Assembly (NCBI GenBank): GCA_017647785.1
Contig: JAGCJW010000038.1
Location: 62,001-126,000, forward strand
DNA: 64,000 nucleotides
Source of the DNA: Bacteroidales bacterium
GTDB taxonomy: Bacteria > Bacteroidota > Bacteroidia > Bacteroidales > P3
Direction: 5' to 3'
Under the pieces are notes generated by a model. The model did not search any database. It saw only the letters and a program-made list of their open reading frames with translations, and had not been told where the DNA came from. Of the stretch, positions 63,701 through 64,000 are shown piece by piece. The position numbers and the translations under genes are program-made. Every line of letters begins with the position of its first letter. Within the stretch, counting starts at the first letter, position 1.

Positions 63701-64000
63701 ATTTTATAGGATAAAGCACCTCCATACCATGAAGTTCCATCTCTTATAAAACATATCAACAAATTATCTTCTCCTGAATAGTTAAAAGGATTTGTTAGTG
63801 TAAAATTAACCCAACCAACAGCATTTTGGTCCAATCCTGTATATACTTCTACAAAGCCCTCAGGAGAAGAATAGGTTGTTAGAGTATTATCCGAAACTTC
63901 TTTCATATAAATCTTAACCGTTCCATCACTCCAATCCCCTTGTGTGCAATAAAAACTAATACTTGTAATAGTTCCTGCCTGCAAATCCTCAGATTTGTAA
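57781..64000 (-). CDS. Giant T9SS type A adhesin-like protein, paralogue (5' end outside window)
   Basis: The frame is open to the right edge; 2,072 codons are visible plus stop. The first residues (YKSEDLQAGTITSIS) align with the region just after the signal peptide of the genes at 1-4650 and 4920-11297, so only about 50 N-terminal residues are missing. Six jelly-roll modules (starts IPYEQNFDN, FPYIENFYS, LPISMDFDT, APWFENFET, IPYSTSFND, IPYEETFDT) alternate with fibronectin III domains; the C-terminus is a T9SS type A sorting domain (YIYPNPSHKQASLCI ... GVYYVRIV). The start, promoter and first residues cannot be seen here. Confidence 0.88.
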   Translation of the reverse strand, partial: YKSEDLQAGTITSISFYCTQGDWSDGTVKIYMKEVSDNTLTTYSSPEGFVEVYTGLDQNAVGWVNFTLTNPFNYSGEDNLLICFIRDGTSWYGGALSYKISTEPNSVLSTFNDAQSYTINSVLTPQSGYRDERPVIKIEYGELGEFCYPPSNVQIASETMGYETAIVSWIPADEASALFGLAYKKVTEEDWELVSENISANSYTLTGLDSYTRYQVKIWSICSSGISSEVVKDFETLATEDNFISIPYEQNFDNLSMVSNWYFDNPNVNKWYIGSAVNNTFNEDGELTTGNALYISSTNGTTNSYSTSTTSVADAYVLMHAEQGNYYGLTFDYKSVGENTYDYLMILLSPFDESGINRVIYQDFSTNNQWKRVSIPFPNDLEEGSYKLVFSWRNDNAGGVNPPAAIDNISIFSTPCARVNNFNVTMQDEGESVAMRIDVVDSLNDNAEYLVEYRYVGDTVWNNVQSTSPIEFGDLSYASNVEFRVKAICGESEQAFVSDTYIRYTLCNPISEFPYIENFYSFIDSPDVFMGNRPAPNCWFNVKSNGAYYWSSASNEGVNNSPALSFVGTTASTSSGFSEWIISPVFELTGNERLNFKYRLPNSSVNLPKIDVYILDSSFSYSSMSDTANFILLTSFNTANASIDEWETAEALLNSYVGDVRIALVIREASQSFYVDDFSISSIPACPDVYGFTVRPASQSALVSYNTGNISQAGVILAYAPIGVDSVFNINNATTLTIPANYELPFIVEGLTTGTTYAFAVKQNCGGEWTSPIIKTIPFAYSLPISMDFDTTETTPIMTFTGTTNPWGVGNAENNTSTSINGKALYVSQDNGATATYNKTIVAESFASFPVSFAPSAEFELSFDWKCEGEGEYDNLSVYLIPQGDTLNEVYNIISYNGNTYLSGSAEWKTYRKALSNSYLGVYDLVFRWKNDHILGTQPAGIIDNIQLTSRSCSSNVNMSLNFVDTISPTITVDINDEINEGIYYSIRYKANQSTDYIEIENLTENSFPYTITEGIEYQTIYDFQIGVMCSNTEISYSELQTITTPCVIVEAPWFENFETNVLASPSCWDIYSGNLSQSGTTTTSQLTSISNTWKIENENMGNQASSFLKLDLSSATRNHWAMSPIIDLGDGSSIKQIAFDLGARNENLSSSNKIVVLVSTDAGETWNINNSIIFADGDADLAHNFSDLNNQMTRYAYKLVDVNNQALRGEVRFAFYGETSAYNLNNIIFIDDISIEEWSECQMPYGIEISRITSTAAEACFKTWGSATTWEYVVVAGTDEELLNTITPIVISTTENIDVSGLLPTTDYIFGVRSVCGNSIVSPWAIARFTTKESGASIPYSTSFNDTVDASTWHTTQNETNNIWTIGNATSTNTPSAAYISSDNGLTYSAESSSNITYSYIWKDFSFGETDDLFELSFDWKVRGRSTGEVVNTGLAVYLTTYDTPPTNAFPAEEERVTLLYASDSWQNEKIFLDNIRGDKRLVFLTWGYTSEQDTLIPAAIDNVSLYTTTCTPPTSVPEVAEIIGNSAIILWEDADANHNQWNVYYKPLGASTYSSVSVSDLSVELNNLLPSTTYSLYVTADCGETESAHSRKITFTTECPLIQIPYEETFDTDVARNICWNTARGLLTENVTFINNEQYWFQSNDELGDNSTSKMKINIYGDNARQHWLISPQIDLGNSGNLYQLSLDVALRSYSVSDDEPQPAPDDVFAIVVSIDGGLTWSRENAMIFTDADDDTEHNFSDFNDTSFTRITYLLQDDFEVPLSGLIKIGFYGESTVYNGDNNLYIDNLYIGPIIEEVEPCEAPIELSATNISSTTAEVSWQGSTDTYELKINGGEAEVLTSTSKILTGLTPTTQYIVEVRSICEVEQSAWIAISFTTTEGVVLGEVTTQSATQITNTSATLNGILVNSGDSDNFTLGFALSTIADFQLEDEGVQNIVVENVNPTFNAIVNNLVEGETYFFKAYIANEAGIAYGEVKSFTLLGLNETITNTIKAYIYPNPSHKQASLCIEGLNTDAKIIITDLQGRIVSKAIMKANASKYILDLSAMSSGVYYVRIVAGETISTQKLIVE

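Overview
The window is strongly AT-rich and comes from a chromosome of the phylum Bacteroidota, most likely an anaerobic Bacteroidales. The evidence is: type IX secretion (T9SS) cargo with both sorting-domain types plus the T9SS component PorZ; promoters of the Bacteroidota kind (TTTG, 19-20 nt, TAnnTTTG) before many genes; the rsfS-ftsH-LUD-cdsA-psd order; porZ next to recO; and a sodium-pumping methylmalonyl-CoA decarboxylase cluster for succinate-to-propionate fermentation. No rRNA, tRNA, CRISPR array or insertion sequence was found. Genus cannot be read from the sequence.

Layout. 1-11.3 kb: two tandem giant secreted adhesin-like proteins on the minus strand, the first cut by the left edge. 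11.4-16.3 kb: M23/LysM peptidase, DUF4301 protein, glmS, and a divergent NifX-like protein. 16.3-21.6 kb: a 1,762-residue repeat protein with a T9SS type B tail. 21.7-28.0 kb: AlkD-like glycosylase, ferritin, folC, O-antigen ligase, then arcC-argF. 28.0-31.6 kb: a promoter, a large folded RNA element and a three-gene operon (ExbB/MotA-like, MotB/OmpA-like, HNH nuclease) that matches a type II Zorya anti-phage system. 31.8-37.0 kb: housekeeping operon rsfS-ftsH-LUD-cdsA-psd-rluA. 37.3-42.6 kb: TPR protein, outer-membrane barrel and HEAT-like protein. 42.6-45.1 kb: BspA-type leucine-rich surface protein. 45.3-47.8 kb: MFS and MATE transporters. 47.9-52.0 kb: mce-mmdA-oadG-BCCP-mmdB. 52.4-57.7 kb: DUF4837 lipoprotein, prfA, porZ, recO. 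57.8-64.0 kb: a third giant adhesin, cut by the right edge.

How the genes work together. Five very large surface proteins (three fibronectin/jelly-roll paralogues, one type B repeat protein, one BspA protein) carry T9SS signals, and PorZ in the same window belongs to the machinery that attaches such cargo to the surface. The O-antigen ligase belongs to lipopolysaccharide assembly, the kind of anchor T9SS cargo uses. The decarboxylase cluster and carbamate kinase/ornithine carbamoyltransferase are anaerobic energy genes.

The most unusual observations are: (1) at least seven intergenic spacers carry a CTTTG/CAAAG pentamer, or a one-to-two-base variant, repeated at exactly 21 bp, two turns of DNA; (2) a structured RNA with an alternative terminator lies between a near-consensus promoter and the Zorya-like operon; (3) a cluster of interleaved TACCAC/GTGGTA dyads lies in one of the 21-bp arrays; (4) two surface proteins carry internal duplications with exactly conserved periods of 153/459 bp and 540 bp.
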